In this document: in pieces, positions 51,766 to 63,633 of the stretch | Position numbering within the stretch: position 1 is the first letter of the stretch | How the letters are laid out: each line of letters starts with the position of its first letter | NCBI GenBank assembly: GCA_009841235.1 | Contig: VXMH01000104.1 | Coordinates: 1-64,000 of the forward strand | DNA length: 64,000 nt | Direction of reading: 5' to 3' | From: Caldilineaceae bacterium SB0661_bin_32 | GTDB lineage: Bacteria > Chloroflexota > Anaerolineae > Caldilineales > Caldilineaceae | Program-made: the position numbers and the translations under genes | Notes under the pieces: model-generated | Databases searched by the model: none | Seen by the model: the letters and a program-made list of their open reading frames with translations, nothing else | Told to the model about the DNA's origin: nothing

Positions 51766-52527
51766 CTAAAACGCGGCCTTTGACTCAAGAAGCTCGATCA
51801 GCGGCCCCATAAGGAAGGAAAGGCGTCCGCCCCCTCCGGGACCGCCTTGACCGCCCTGGCCCTGAAAGCCGCCTTCCGGAATCTCAACTCCCATTTCCTG
51901 AAGTCGCTCGCGCCGCTCTTCGGGAGACAGATTCTGCATTTCCTGCCGGAAGGCAGCACGTTCTTCCTGGGACATGTCGGCAAGGATTCCGCCTTGTCCG
52001 CCTTGTCCACCTTGTCCGCCTTGTCCGCCCTGTCCGAACCGGGGCATTTCAATTCCGTTGTCCTGAGCCCACTGGTTCAGGTCGGTAAATGTAAGCTGCA
52101 GGCCGCCGATCGCCTGAATCTGGGATTCGGTCAGCGTCCCCTCGATCTGGCGCAGCAAGGCAGCGCGCTCGGTCTGGTTTTGAATAGTGCCGCTTTGGAG
52201 AGCCTGCCACAGAGTAAGCATCGAGGCGGCCTGGGCTCCGGTTACCGCATTCTCAGTCTCTTCCAACAGCAGGATTCCCAATATGAGCTGGTTCACCGGC
52301 GGCAAGGCGCCCTCGTATGCGCGCGTCAAAGCGGACGTTTGCTCCTGCACTGCACTTTCGGCTTCGCTTGCCTGGGAGGCATTTGCGGCCGACTCCGGAG
52401 CCTCCTCTGCTGTCGTACTTTCGCCCCGCCCGCACGCAGCGAGGGCAAACAAGGCCACCACAATCAAGGTTACTCTGATCCATGAATGCACTTTATTTTC
52501 TCTCCCTTTCAGCGCCGAGCAGTCCAA
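51766..52527 (-). CDS. Putative lipoprotein with Gln/Gly repeats, CpxP/Spy-like helical segments
   Basis: Lipobox ALAACGRGE; LTESQIQAIGGLQ; MSQEERAAFRQEMQNLSPEERRERLQEMG; GQGGQGGQGGQGGQGG. Confidence 0.65.
   Translation of the reverse strand: MDCSALKGRENKVHSWIRVTLIVVALFALAACGRGESTTAEEAPESAANASQASEAESAVQEQTSALTRAYEGALPPVNQLILGILLLEETENAVTGAQAASMLTLWQALQSGTIQNQTERAALLRQIEGTLTESQIQAIGGLQLTFTDLNQWAQDNGIEMPRFGQGGQGGQGGQGGQGGILADMSQEERAAFRQEMQNLSPEERRERLQEMGVEIPEGGFQGQGGQGGPGGGGRLSFLMGPLIELLESKAAF
51991..52035. repeat. In-frame 9-bp tandem repeat (GCCTTGTCC x5, near-perfect) encoding GQG repeats
   Basis: Direct sequence; reverse strand encodes (GQG)n. Confidence 0.9.
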
Positions 52528-52629
52528 GCGAAGGTCCGGGCAAGCGGTATTGCCGAGTCCGAACTGAAGCTTCGTTAATTGTACATGCGATACATTCAGA
52601 AACTATGAAGGACATGTATTGAACCTGTT

Positions 52630-53982
52630 TCAGTTTGAGGATTTCGGTAGCTGAATCGTAAATCGAGAGCCCTCTCCCGGCGTCGACTCAGCTTGAATCG
52701 TACCATCGTGGGCTTCGACGATTGCTTTCGCGATTGCAAGACCCAACCCTGATTGGGCGAGTCTGTCCCGGCTGCGAGAGCCATCTGCCCTGTAAAAGCG
52801 ATCAAAGATATGCCGGAGATCGTCGCCGGCGATACCAGTGCCTGTGTCCGCCACCTGGAGAGTAACGAAACTGCTATTGGAGGTAGCGCTAAGGGTAATC
52901 TTTCCCTCCGAAGTATAGCGCAGCGCGTTCGTTACCAGATTGTTGAGTACCTGCGTCATTCGCTCCAGGTCGACAGCGACTGACGGCAGCAGTTCCGGCG
53001 CCTCTACGCGAAGAGCAACGTCTTTTTGGTTGGCCTGCATGACGTGTGCCAGCCCAGCTCGCTCCAGCAGAGCCTTTGGATCGACCGCGCGCCTTGCGAG
53101 TGGAAGTTCACCAGCATCTGCAAGGGAAAGAGTCCGCAGATCTTCGACCAGACGTTGCAAATGGGCAACCTCCTGGTGAAGAAGGTCGTACAGTTCCTGC
53201 CGGCCCTGAATCGAACCATCGCTAAGCCCCTCAGTGTAGCCGCGCAGTATGGTCAATGGCGTGCGGAGGTCGTGAGCGATGTCGGCGGTCAACTGTTTTC
53301 GGAGACGAGAAGCCTCGGCCAATTGGCTACTCATCTGATTGAACGAGGAGGCCAGATTGCCGATCTCGTCCTGGGAGTAGACGTTGACCTGAGCCCCCAA
53401 TTGGCCGGCAGACATCACTTGGGTGGCGGAGGTCAACTCGCGCAAGGGGCGAGTAAGCGCGCGCGAAAGAAGAATTCCCAGCGCCAGGGCCAAGAGCGCA
53501 GCGATCAGGGCTGCGGCTCCGGTTGCCTGGTTCACGTTGCGCAAAAAGAAGCTTTCCGGGGACGGTCGGGGCAGTCTCCCACCGGAAGCGAAACGGTTTA
53601 CGTCATAGATCGTCCCAACCTGGAGGCCATCTTTTTCAATTGGAATGCCGCCCTCCAGGTTCAGTTCGGCTGTGTCAAGGCCGCGGTACTCTGGTGAATG
53701 AGAATAGACGACCGTCAGTTCGCCGTCGACGAGCACGATACGCCGGCGCACGATTTCGAGAAAGGGTTCGTTGTCAAGCCAATCCTGGATACCCTCCCAG
53801 CTGCTGTTTTTCGTGTAATGGCCCAGCATCAGGTCGGCAAGAAGCGGGTTTCCTCTTCGCTGAGTGACAAACCGGCCGAACTCCTGGCGGGTGCGAAGCC
53901 CGCTGATGACAGCGACAAGCAGCGCGCCTGAAATACCTACGGCGAGAAACGCAAGAGTAAGCTTTATTGCCAGGGATCGCAT
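52630..53982 (-). CDS. HAMP-containing sensor histidine kinase
   Basis: LTADIAHDLRTPLTILRGYTEGL; NNLVTNALRYT; DTGTGIAGDDLRHIFDRFYRAD; GLGLAIAKAIVEAHDG. Confidence 0.95.
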   Translation of the reverse strand: MRSLAIKLTLAFLAVGISGALLVAVISGLRTRQEFGRFVTQRRGNPLLADLMLGHYTKNSSWEGIQDWLDNEPFLEIVRRRIVLVDGELTVVYSHSPEYRGLDTAELNLEGGIPIEKDGLQVGTIYDVNRFASGGRLPRPSPESFFLRNVNQATGAAALIAALLALALGILLSRALTRPLRELTSATQVMSAGQLGAQVNVYSQDEIGNLASSFNQMSSQLAEASRLRKQLTADIAHDLRTPLTILRGYTEGLSDGSIQGRQELYDLLHQEVAHLQRLVEDLRTLSLADAGELPLARRAVDPKALLERAGLAHVMQANQKDVALRVEAPELLPSVAVDLERMTQVLNNLVTNALRYTSEGKITLSATSNSSFVTLQVADTGTGIAGDDLRHIFDRFYRADGSRSRDRLAQSGLGLAIAKAIVEAHDGTIQAESTPGEGSRFTIQLPKSSN

Positions 53983-53985
53983 CGT

Positions 53986-54675
53986 CTATCTCGACTCGGC
54001 GGCGAAGCGGTAGCCCATTCCGTACACGGTCTGGATATAGCGCGGTTCGCTCGGCACAGGTTCGATTTTTGTGCGTAGATTACGGATATGTACGTCGATC
54101 GAGCGCTCGTAGCCCTCGTATGCGTCGCCGCTGACGGATTCCAGCAGATCGAGGCGGGAAAAGGCCCGACCGGGGGACAGCATGAAAGTTTCCAATAGGT
54201 CGAATTCGGACGGAGTAAGAGAGACCGGGCTTTCACCAACACTTACGGTTCGCCCTGTGCGGTCAAGAGATAGTTCCCCAGAGCGAAGGATTTCAGGTTG
54301 GCGGCCCTGCTTTCCGGTCCTTCTAAGGACTGCGCGGACTCTTGCCACAAGCTCTTGAACGCCAAATGGTTTCGTAACGTAGTCGTCAGCACCCAGCTCC
54401 AGGCCGACTACCTTGTCACTTTCCTCCACTTTGGCGGTAAGAATAATGATCGGCGCGTCAGACTCCTGGGTAAACTGCCGGATGAAGTCGAGCCCTCCCA
54501 TTTCCGGCATCATCAGGTCGAGGAGAACAAGGTCAGGTTTCTCGAAACGCGCCACAAAGAGTGCATCGCGTCCGTGGGCGGCCTCAACCACGCGATACCC
54601 TTCTCGCTCCAGGTACCAGCGCGCCATCTCGCGCAGTTTGACTTCGTCGTCTACTACGAGGATTGTCTGCGACAC
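53986..54675 (-). CDS. OmpR/PhoB-family response regulator
   Basis: ILVVDDEVKLREMARWYLEREGYRVV; LVLLDLMMPEMGG; winged helix ...YIQTVYGMGYRFA. Confidence 0.96.
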   Translation of the reverse strand: MSQTILVVDDEVKLREMARWYLEREGYRVVEAAHGRDALFVARFEKPDLVLLDLMMPEMGGLDFIRQFTQESDAPIIILTAKVEESDKVVGLELGADDYVTKPFGVQELVARVRAVLRRTGKQGRQPEILRSGELSLDRTGRTVSVGESPVSLTPSEFDLLETFMLSPGRAFSRLDLLESVSGDAYEGYERSIDVHIRNLRTKIEPVPSEPRYIQTVYGMGYRFAAESR

Positions 54676-55080
54676 GAAACTCGTTCTCCCGCTACTTTTG
54701 CGTATTTAGTAAAGACGACCCTGGTTTGCAGACGGCAACCTGGTCTGCGTTTCCGTCGGTGTCCAGCGCTGCTCTGGAATGTATTATCGCGCACAATTGT
54801 TCAGGAATTATGAAGGCGGTTTGAAGAAGTAACAAGTGTAGGACAGCCGGCCGAGTCAATAGTATTGAATCCTAAATGAGTTTTTGCACAAGGATGCCTC
54901 CGAAAAGGATGAATGCAGGCGAGCCACTGCCAGTCTTGCGCTGGCGGCCCCCGCATGTTGGCAGGTTTCGGCTGTGGTACAATGCTGGCTGAAATAGTGG
55001 CAGGTAACCTCTTCGGCAGACAAGACCGAGAAGGCGCGCAAGTCCCCTTCTTCAGACGATCAAAAGAAAGGAAGCATGAC

Positions 55081-55548
55081 ATGACACAGGTAGCTGTGGA
55101 AGTTCACAGGCAGATTCGATCTTCGATACACACGGCGGTTGAAGGGCTTTCCGCAGAGCAACTGCACGAGATGCCGGATGGCTTCGACAACAACATCGCC
55201 TGGAATCTGGGGCACATTATGGTTGTTCAGCAGCGCATTCTTTACGGATCCAGCGGCCTTCCTTTGTCGGTCTCGGAAGCAATGATTCCGCTGTACCTGC
55301 CCAACACTTCGCCTGCGGACTGGCAGACTGCGCCGGACGCAGAAGCGCTGGTAGCGATGCTGATGCCGCAACAGGAGCAGCTGGAAGCAGATTTTGCGGC
55401 GGGCCGCTTCAGCGAGAACGAGTTCAGCGTGTTTACAACCCGATCAGGCCTCGCGCTGGGGGACCTGGACGCGACGCTGACTTTCAACATCTACCACGAG
55501 TCGCAGCATTACGGTTTTATCCTGGCCCTGATCAACCTGGTGGGCTGA
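55081..55548 (+). CDS. DinB family protein
   Basis: [43 protein letters not shown]. Start ATG 55081. Confidence 0.85.
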   Translation: MTQVAVEVHRQIRSSIHTAVEGLSAEQLHEMPDGFDNNIAWNLGHIMVVQQRILYGSSGLPLSVSEAMIPLYLPNTSPADWQTAPDAEALVAMLMPQQEQLEADFAAGRFSENEFSVFTTRSGLALGDLDATLTFNIYHESQHYGFILALINLVG

Positions 55549-55553
55549 GCTCT

Positions 55554-56824
<1,271 letters not shown>

Positions 56825-56828
<4 letters not shown>

Positions 56829-58168
56829 AGCAGGTACCCAGGATCTCGCCAGCCCAGGCGGCTGCCCTGGTCAAGACGGGAGACACGATCCTGGTTGGCG
56901 GCTTTGGCATGACCGGCAATCCCACGCAGGTCCTGCACGCCCTGGCCGAGACGGACACTTGCGACCTGACTTACATCGCCAACAACGTAGGCGAACCGGG
57001 CCTGGGCGGGGGCCGCTTGCTGCGGAACGGGCAGATCAAGAAGGCAATCGGCTCATTTTTCACGAGCAACCCGGAAGCGGTGGCGGCGGCCCAGTCGGGC
57101 GCGATCGAGTTCGAGGTCATGCCCCAGGGCACGCTGGTTGAGGCTATACGGGCAGGCGGGGCCGGGATCGGGGGGTTTTTCACTCCCACCGCCGCGGGCA
57201 CTGTTCTTGGCGATGGTAGAGAGACGAAGCGCATTGGCGGGCGGCTGCATGTCTTTCAGCCGGCACTGCGTGCAGACGCGGCCCTGATTCGCGCCTGGAG
57301 CGCGGATACGACCGGAAATCTCGCTTACCGAATGACTGAGCAGAATTTCAACCGGGCGATGGCCACGGCGGCGGACCTTGTCATTGCCGAGGTGGAGGAT
57401 TGCCTGCCAGCAGGTGAACTGCGCCCCGAGAACATTCATACGCCTGGGTGCTACGTTGACTACCTGGTGCCTGCGCGAACTACAGTTGCCGACCTGGGCT
57501 CGTCTGCGTCGATTGCCGACAGCGGCAAGAAAGCGGGCGACTTACGGATGAAGCTGGCTCGACGCGCGTTGGAGGAACTGAAGCCGGGAGAGATCGTAAA
57601 CCTTGGCGTCGGCATTCCAACGCTTGTCGCCGACCTGATCACGCCGGCGCACGGCATCATTCTGCACACAGAGAACGGAATGCTGGGGGTCGGGCCGGCG
57701 CCTGAGAGCGGAGGCGCGCTGGACTACCCGATCAATGCCAGCAAGATTCCGGTGACTGCGCTGCCGGGAAGCAGCTATTTCGACAGCGCTGACTCTTTTG
57801 CGATGATCCGGGGAGGACACGTGGACACGGCGATCATGGGCGGCCTGCAGGTTGACGAAAAGGCCAACCTTGCGAATTGGGCCGCGCCGGGAAGACCCCT
57901 GCTGGGCGTCGGCGGGGCGATGGATCTGGCATCCGGCGCCAAGCGTCTGATCGTGACCATGACCCACGCCAGCCGCGACGGCAGTTCCAAGATTGTGCCA
58001 GCCTGCACGCTACCGCTGACTGCGGCAGGCGCCGTGGACGTGATCATCACCGAACTGGCGGTCTTTCGTTTTTTGGACGGACGCCTGACCCTCACCGAGC
58101 TGATGGGCGGCGCTTCACTGGAGGAGGTAAAGACTAAGACCGAGGCAGCATTTGAAATTGCCCTGTAG
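56825..58168 (+). CDS. 3-oxoacid/3-oxoadipate CoA-transferase, alpha and beta subunits in one polypeptide
   Basis: Alpha part [15 protein letters not shown]; beta part [13 protein letters not shown]...[12 protein letters not shown]. Start overlaps the thiolase stop (ATGA). Confidence 0.9.
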
Positions 58169-58228
58169 AGTTGACGGAAGCGAAGAGGGCAGACTTGAAT
58201 TCGTCTTTGAAAGAACGGGAACCATCCT

Positions 58229-59002
58229 ATGAATCAACGCCCGCTGTATTGCATTTTGCTCGCGGCAGCTTTGGCGGCCATGTCTTTGGCCGCATGCACG
58301 TCGACAGAGATATCTGCAGAACCCGGCATACAGGCGCCCCAAGCCGTTCCAGCCCAGGTCGATGTCACAGCGAGTCAGGAGGAAGGTGATCTCGAAGAGG
58401 TATCAGTTGAACAAGATCCCAGCGAGCTGAAAATAGAAATCGAATACTTCACACCCTCGCAGACCGAAGGTCCCTTCTATCCTGTTCAGATGCCGAATGA
58501 TCGAGACAGCGATCTCGTCGTCGTGGAAGGGGCAGAGGGGAGGGCTGCCGGGGAGATTCTGGTTTTCGAAGGAACATTGTACGATGGTTCAGGCAGGCCG
58601 GTTCCCGGAGCAGTCATTGAGATCTGGCAGACCGATGACAACGGAATCTACATGCACCCCGGCGACTCCGACAGTTCGAGAAGGGATGTGAACTTTCAGT
58701 CCTATGGTGAGTCGGAAACCGGGGCTGATGGTCGCTACAGCTTCAGGACAATCATGCCGGGCGCTTATAATCCGCGTCCTCGACATATCCACGTGAAGGT
58801 CAGGATGGATGGGCGTGAACTCCTGACCACCCAGTTCTATTTCAGTAACGACCCAAACGCCGGCTCTGACCAGATCTTCGCGGGGGCGGGGGAGGAGGTG
58901 TCGGCCCTGATCATGGAGATTGAGGAAGGCCGTGACTCCGAAGGCACTTCAGTGTTGATTGGCCAACGCGATATCGTTCTTCGGGCTGTACTTTCGGAGT
59001 GA
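58229..59002 (+). CDS. Intradiol ring-cleavage dioxygenase-like lipoprotein
   Basis: Lipobox [40 protein letters not shown]. Confidence 0.87.
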   Translation: MNQRPLYCILLAAALAAMSLAACTSTEISAEPGIQAPQAVPAQVDVTASQEEGDLEEVSVEQDPSELKIEIEYFTPSQTEGPFYPVQMPNDRDSDLVVVEGAEGRAAGEILVFEGTLYDGSGRPVPGAVIEIWQTDDNGIYMHPGDSDSSRRDVNFQSYGESETGADGRYSFRTIMPGAYNPRPRHIHVKVRMDGRELLTTQFYFSNDPNAGSDQIFAGAGEEVSALIMEIEEGRDSEGTSVLIGQRDIVLRAVLSE

Positions 59003-59029
59003 CGGGGCTCGCAGGGAGAGAATCGCCGC

Positions 59030-59410
59030 GTGCAGCTTTCAGATATCGGCAATCCCAAGTACATTGCTCTGGAGACCTACCGCAAGAGTGGACAGGCGGT
59101 CAAGACGCCGGTCTGGACCGTGGCTCAAGGCAGCAAGTTGCTGGTGTGGACGCAGGGCGATAGTTGGAAGGTCAAACGTGCTCGCAACAATCCGCGGGTG
59201 CGAGTAGCCATATGTGACATGAGAGGAAACGTTCAAGGTCCCTGGGCGGAAGGTGTTGTCACGTCAATCTCAGGGGACGAAGAAACGAAGCGAGCAATGT
59301 CGAGGCTGTTGAGGAAAAAGTATCCCCTCATGGTTGCCGTGCTCTCCCTGATCGCCGTAATTCGGGGAACGAACAAAGGCCAGGTTGTCATGGAAATCGG
59401 GGATCCATAG
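59030..59410 (+). CDS. PPOX-class oxidoreductase (F420/FMN split-barrel)
   Basis: KYIALETYRKSGQAVKTPVWTVAQGSKLLVWTQGDSWKVKRARNNPRVRVAICD; GTG start. Confidence 0.78.
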   Translation: MQLSDIGNPKYIALETYRKSGQAVKTPVWTVAQGSKLLVWTQGDSWKVKRARNNPRVRVAICDMRGNVQGPWAEGVVTSISGDEETKRAMSRLLRKKYPLMVAVLSLIAVIRGTNKGQVVMEIGDP

Positions 59411-59531
59411 CGGCCGACCGCATTGAGGCATTGACTGCCCGCGTATCATCAGAAGTCAAGTCTGAGCGCCCCACGAAGTTTCATAGCTTGATCTACTTAG
59501 TCCACCTCAGATTACAGGAGCCTTCTTCGCC

Positions 59532-61055
59532 ATGAAAGCTGTGATGGTCATGTTCGACACGTTGAACCGGCACATGTTGCCACCCTACGGATGCGATTGG
59601 ATCCATGCGCCCAACTTCACCCGCCTGGCAGAGCGAACGGTCACATTTGACAACTGCTATGTGGGCAGCATGCCCTGTATGCCGGCGCGGCGGGAGATGC
59701 ACACGGGGCGCTACAATTTCCTGCATCGCAGCTGGGGCCCGCTTGAGCCGTTCGACGATTCGATGCCGGAACGTCTCTCGGAGAACGGGATTTACACGCA
59801 TCTGAGCACAGACCACCAGCACTATTTTGAGGATGGGGGAGCAACCTACCATACGCGCTACGACAGCTGGACGTTTCACCGCGGCCAGGAAGGAGACGCC
59901 TGGATCGGCCAGGTGGGAGATCCGGTAGAGCCGGAAAACATCAACCGGACTTCCTCATCAAGCCTCCGGCCTCCCCGGCATGGAGACAAGCGCCGGAATG
60001 GAGATACAGCTCGCCAGGACTGGATCAACCGGGCGTTCATGGACAGTGAGGAGAAACAGCCGCAGGCGAAGACCTTTGCCGCCGGGCTGGAGTTCATTCG
60101 CCGCAACCATGAGGAGGACAACTGGTTCCTGCAAGTGGAGACCTTTGATCCTCACGAGCCTTTCTTCACCCAGCAGAAGTACAAGGATCTCTATCCGCAC
60201 GAATACAATGGCAAACTCTTCGACTGGCCGTCCTATCGAAAGGTGGAGGAAACCGAGGAAGAGGTGCAGCACTTGCGCTACGAATACGCGGCTCTGCTCA
60301 GCATGTGCGACGAATACCTGGGTAAGGTTCTGGACCTGATGGATGAGTTCGGCCTGTGGGACGATACGATGCTGATCGTGTGTACGGACCACGGTTTTCT
60401 GCTGGGGGAGCATGACTGGTGGGCCAAGATCGTGCCGCCGTTCTACAATGAAGTTGCCCACACGCCGCTCTTTATCTGGGACCCTCGCAGCAAGGTAGCC
60501 GGCGCCCGCCGCGACCAGCTGGCACAGATAATCGACCTGCCTGCGACGCTGCTGGAGTATTTCGGCGTTGACAGGCCGCCGGATATGGAAGGCATCCCGC
60601 TTGGCGATGTCATCAGGACGGATGCACCGACCCGCGATGCGGTTCTGTTCGGCGTACACGGCGGACACGTGAACATTACGGACGGGCGCTTTGTGTACAT
60701 GCGCGGGCCGGTGGATCCTTCCTACAACCAACCCCTTTTCAATTACACGTTGATGCCCAACCATATGCGGGGCCGCTTTGGCGTGGAAGAGCTGCAGGAG
60801 ATCCAGCTGGCCGAGCCGTTTGCGTTCACGAAGGGTTGCCGAACGATGAAGATCGCTTCCAAGCAGGTCTTCGATGCTCCCCCGCGCTATACGATGCTCT
60901 TTGACCTGGAAAAGGACCCGGGGCAAGAGAATCCGATTGACAGTGCGGCAGAGGAGGCCCGTTTGTCGGCGCGCATGGCGGAACTGATGCAGGCCAACAA
61001 CGCGCCGCCGGAACAGTTCGAGCGGCTGGGACTTGCAGTTCAGGTGTCGAGTTAG
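59532..61055 (+). CDS. Sulfatase (formylglycine-dependent, Cys type)
   Basis: CMPARREMHTGRYN (CxPxR); VMFDTLNRHMLPPYG; TDHGFLLGEHDWW. Confidence 0.93.
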   Translation: MKAVMVMFDTLNRHMLPPYGCDWIHAPNFTRLAERTVTFDNCYVGSMPCMPARREMHTGRYNFLHRSWGPLEPFDDSMPERLSENGIYTHLSTDHQHYFEDGGATYHTRYDSWTFHRGQEGDAWIGQVGDPVEPENINRTSSSSLRPPRHGDKRRNGDTARQDWINRAFMDSEEKQPQAKTFAAGLEFIRRNHEEDNWFLQVETFDPHEPFFTQQKYKDLYPHEYNGKLFDWPSYRKVEETEEEVQHLRYEYAALLSMCDEYLGKVLDLMDEFGLWDDTMLIVCTDHGFLLGEHDWWAKIVPPFYNEVAHTPLFIWDPRSKVAGARRDQLAQIIDLPATLLEYFGVDRPPDMEGIPLGDVIRTDAPTRDAVLFGVHGGHVNITDGRFVYMRGPVDPSYNQPLFNYTLMPNHMRGRFGVEELQEIQLAEPFAFTKGCRTMKIASKQVFDAPPRYTMLFDLEKDPGQENPIDSAAEEARLSARMAELMQANNAPPEQFERLGLAVQVSS

Positions 61056-61161
61056 AGGAGGAACATAAGGGCGCCGTACGCGCTTGCCGTGCGCCGGCGC
61101 CATCCGGAGAACTCTTCCTGGTTCGCGATATGTCGCGCGAGGAAGGACAGAGGGGGGCAGG

Positions 61162-61524
61162 CTATACGCTAATGAAGCGCTTCTCCTTGAGTCGCGCCGA
61201 TTTGCCTTGCCGGTCCCGCAGGTAATAAAGTTGCGCGCGGCGAACTTTGGTCTTGCGCAGGACCTCGACCTTATCTATGTTCTTGCTGTATAGCGGGAAG
61301 GTGCGCTCCACGCCGACACCATGTGAGCCTGTACGGCGCACGGTATAACTGGCGCCGGCGTCGTGGCCCCCACGCATCGAGATCACAACCCCCTGGAACA
61401 CCTGAATACGCTCGTTACGGCCCTCGGTGATGCGTTGGTGAACGCGTACTGTGTCACCGGGATCGATTTCCGCCATGCCTTCCGGCAGCTCCGGTTGCAA
61501 GGACGCCATTAGTGCGTTTGTCAT
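61162..61524 (-). CDS. rplS: 50S ribosomal protein L19
   Basis: [77 protein letters not shown]. Confidence 0.96.
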   Translation of the reverse strand: MTNALMASLQPELPEGMAEIDPGDTVRVHQRITEGRNERIQVFQGVVISMRGGHDAGASYTVRRTGSHGVGVERTFPLYSKNIDKVEVLRKTKVRRAQLYYLRDRQGKSARLKEKRFISV

Positions 61525-61668
61525 CTTTTGCCACCCTCTATAACTGACAGTGCCATTGTCGGAACCGGCACGAGATTTGAACCCAGGGGAACATAACTAC
61601 CAAGGCCCTTGATAAGCACACAGCATCGCAGTTTACCACGAGGGCAGGCCCATTCCAAATTTTTGCGG

Positions 61669-62706
61669 CTACAGTTCTTCACGAACGACGTGCACGCCTT
61701 CCACCATGTTTTTCAGTTTTTGCCTGGCAGCCCAACGGGCGGTCTGGCTGAGTCCGCAGTCGGGCGCGAAGGCCAGGCGGTCAGCGGGCGCAAACTCCAG
61801 GCAGCGGCGGACTGTGTCGGCAACGTGTTCGGGCGTTTCGATAAAGTAGCTTTTCACGTCAATGATGCCGACCGCCGCGTCTCGTTTTTCGGAAATGAGG
61901 CCGATCAGTTCGAGCTCTGAATATTCCCGGTTCGCCATCTCCACGTGGATCTCGTCGACATCCATCTCGAGAAAGTCGGGGAACATCGGCGCGTAGCGCC
62001 GGAGCCCGACAGGATGGCCCTTGTAGTTGCCAAAGCAGAGATGGGTCGAGAGCCGGCACCTGCCCACGACCGGCTCCACCGTTCGGTTGAAGATGTCGAC
62101 GAAGCGGGCGGGATCTTCCCGGTAGGCGTAGCAGCTCATCGAGGGTTCATCTACAGTGAGCTCCCGGCAGCCGGCATCGACCAGGTCCTCCAACTCCTTG
62201 CGTACAATCGGGAGGAGAGCCTCCGTCACTGCGTAGCGGTCCGGGTACTGGGCATTGGGCAGCAGTCGACCGCTCAGTGTATAGGGTCCGGGCACGCTTG
62301 CCTTGAGTGCAGGACTCCCCTCTGAAACCGGGGCAAGCCGCTTCAGGCGAAGGAATTCATCCACTGCGCCAAGCCCTTCAGGCGCGGTCAGGTCGCCGAT
62401 GATGGTATGTTTGCCCCTCTGGTCGTGTGCCGGCGGCCCCCACCTTCGCGGCGAGGCCGGTTCCGGCTGGATCCCCTTAATGTAGCCATAGAAGGAAAGG
62501 TTGAAATCCAACCGGGTCTGCTCACCGTCGGTAATTACATCGGTCCCAGCTTCAAGCTGGTCATGGACAGCCGCCACGACGGCATCGTCGATCAGTTCGG
62601 CGACATCGTCGCTGCCGAACCGGTCAAGGTGGGCGCTGGCAAACTCCAGCCACGCTGGAAAAGGATAGCTGCCGATGACTGTGGTGCGAAGCGGATTGGG
62701 TTGCAT
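61669..62706 (-). CDS. Cobalamin-independent methionine synthase-like (MetE C-terminal-type) protein
   Basis: TVIGSYPFPAWL; TDGEQTRLDF; LTVDEPSMSCYA; HLCFGNYKG; LAFAPDCGLSQTARWAARQKLKNMVEGV. Confidence 0.85.
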   Translation of the reverse strand: MQPNPLRTTVIGSYPFPAWLEFASAHLDRFGSDDVAELIDDAVVAAVHDQLEAGTDVITDGEQTRLDFNLSFYGYIKGIQPEPASPRRWGPPAHDQRGKHTIIGDLTAPEGLGAVDEFLRLKRLAPVSEGSPALKASVPGPYTLSGRLLPNAQYPDRYAVTEALLPIVRKELEDLVDAGCRELTVDEPSMSCYAYREDPARFVDIFNRTVEPVVGRCRLSTHLCFGNYKGHPVGLRRYAPMFPDFLEMDVDEIHVEMANREYSELELIGLISEKRDAAVGIIDVKSYFIETPEHVADTVRRCLEFAPADRLAFAPDCGLSQTARWAARQKLKNMVEGVHVVREEL

Positions 62707-62783
62707 TACGGTTTCGGGATTGTGTGGAATGCGGAGGATGCTCGGAGATCCTAAAGGACACTTACTATTGACCCGTCTCCCGG

Positions 62784-63554
62784 TCAGTCCCCATAGACCC
62801 GGCGAACCCGGCGGCGGTAATCGTCGTAGGAGGCGTCAAACCTGGCTGCCGACGCGTCGCCGGAGAAGACGCTGCTGGAGAGGACGAGAGGCGGCTTGCC
62901 GCGGGCGGCCAGTCCAGCGGCCACTTGGCACTTGACGGCATTCACGACCGCGGCCGCGCCGATCGTTGAACCCGGGCCGACCGGGTCTTCGAGACCTTCC
63001 ACAGTCACCATGGCATCTCCGGCCGGCGTGCAGTTGTCGATTGTTATATCGGCTATATCCAGAAGCCTCTTGCCGCTACTATGCTTGGGAGCCGACGCGG
63101 TGCAGTGATCGACGGAGAGGAGTGCTATCACAGGCAGCTCCAGCTTTTTCGCTTCCAGGGCCATTTCGACAACGACCTCGTTGACACCGCTATTGGAAAA
63201 GATCATGAAGCTGTCCGGCGGCCGGAGCACGAAGTTGCGCAGGATCTGCCGGGCAAAGCCCTCCACGTGCTCTATGAACATGGCCTGGCGCTGCCCGTTG
63301 GCGCCTACGACCTGGTTGTGAAAGGTCAGCGACAGTTCAACAATCGGATGGAAGCCGGGGAATGAGCCGTGGCGGGGATACATCTCTTCGATAAACATGC
63401 GAGAGTGGCCGGTGCCGAACAGGTGCACAAGTCCCTCTGCGGCAATTGTGTCGACGCAGATGTCTGCAGCGCGCTGAATGTTTTCGGTTTGGGTGGCGAC
63501 AATCCGAGCCAGTATGGCTTGCGCAGCCCCCAAGTAGTCAGATGCTGGATTCAA
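62784..63554 (-). CDS. SIS domain protein
   Basis: GLVHLFGTGHSRMFIEEMYPRHG; SFMIFSNSGVNEVVVEMALEAKKLELPVIALLS. Start uncertain; TTG 63554 avoids overlap with the next gene. Confidence 0.8.
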   Translation of the reverse strand: MNPASDYLGAAQAILARIVATQTENIQRAADICVDTIAAEGLVHLFGTGHSRMFIEEMYPRHGSFPGFHPIVELSLTFHNQVVGANGQRQAMFIEHVEGFARQILRNFVLRPPDSFMIFSNSGVNEVVVEMALEAKKLELPVIALLSVDHCTASAPKHSSGKRLLDIADITIDNCTPAGDAMVTVEGLEDPVGPGSTIGAAAVVNAVKCQVAAGLAARGKPPLVLSSSVFSGDASAARFDASYDDYRRRVRRVYGD

Positions 63555-63633
63555 AGTGTTCCTCGTACTCCTCTGTCCGGCTCGGCCCAGGCCGCGCTTT
63601 ATCCGGGCCTGCCCGATCCTGCGCGGGCGTCGG

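Noticed and set aside
61070-61101. GGCGCC...GGCGCC palindromic segment after the sulfatase
   Set aside because: GC-rich with imperfect interior pairing; not distinguishable from background in this GC-rich sequence.
59958-61103. 381-aa minus-strand ORF
   Set aside because: Antisense to the well-supported sulfatase.
61561-61650. Complete tRNA gene
   Set aside because: T-loop and D-arm-like motifs present, but no convincing anticodon stem and an imperfect acceptor; kept only as a low-interest observation.
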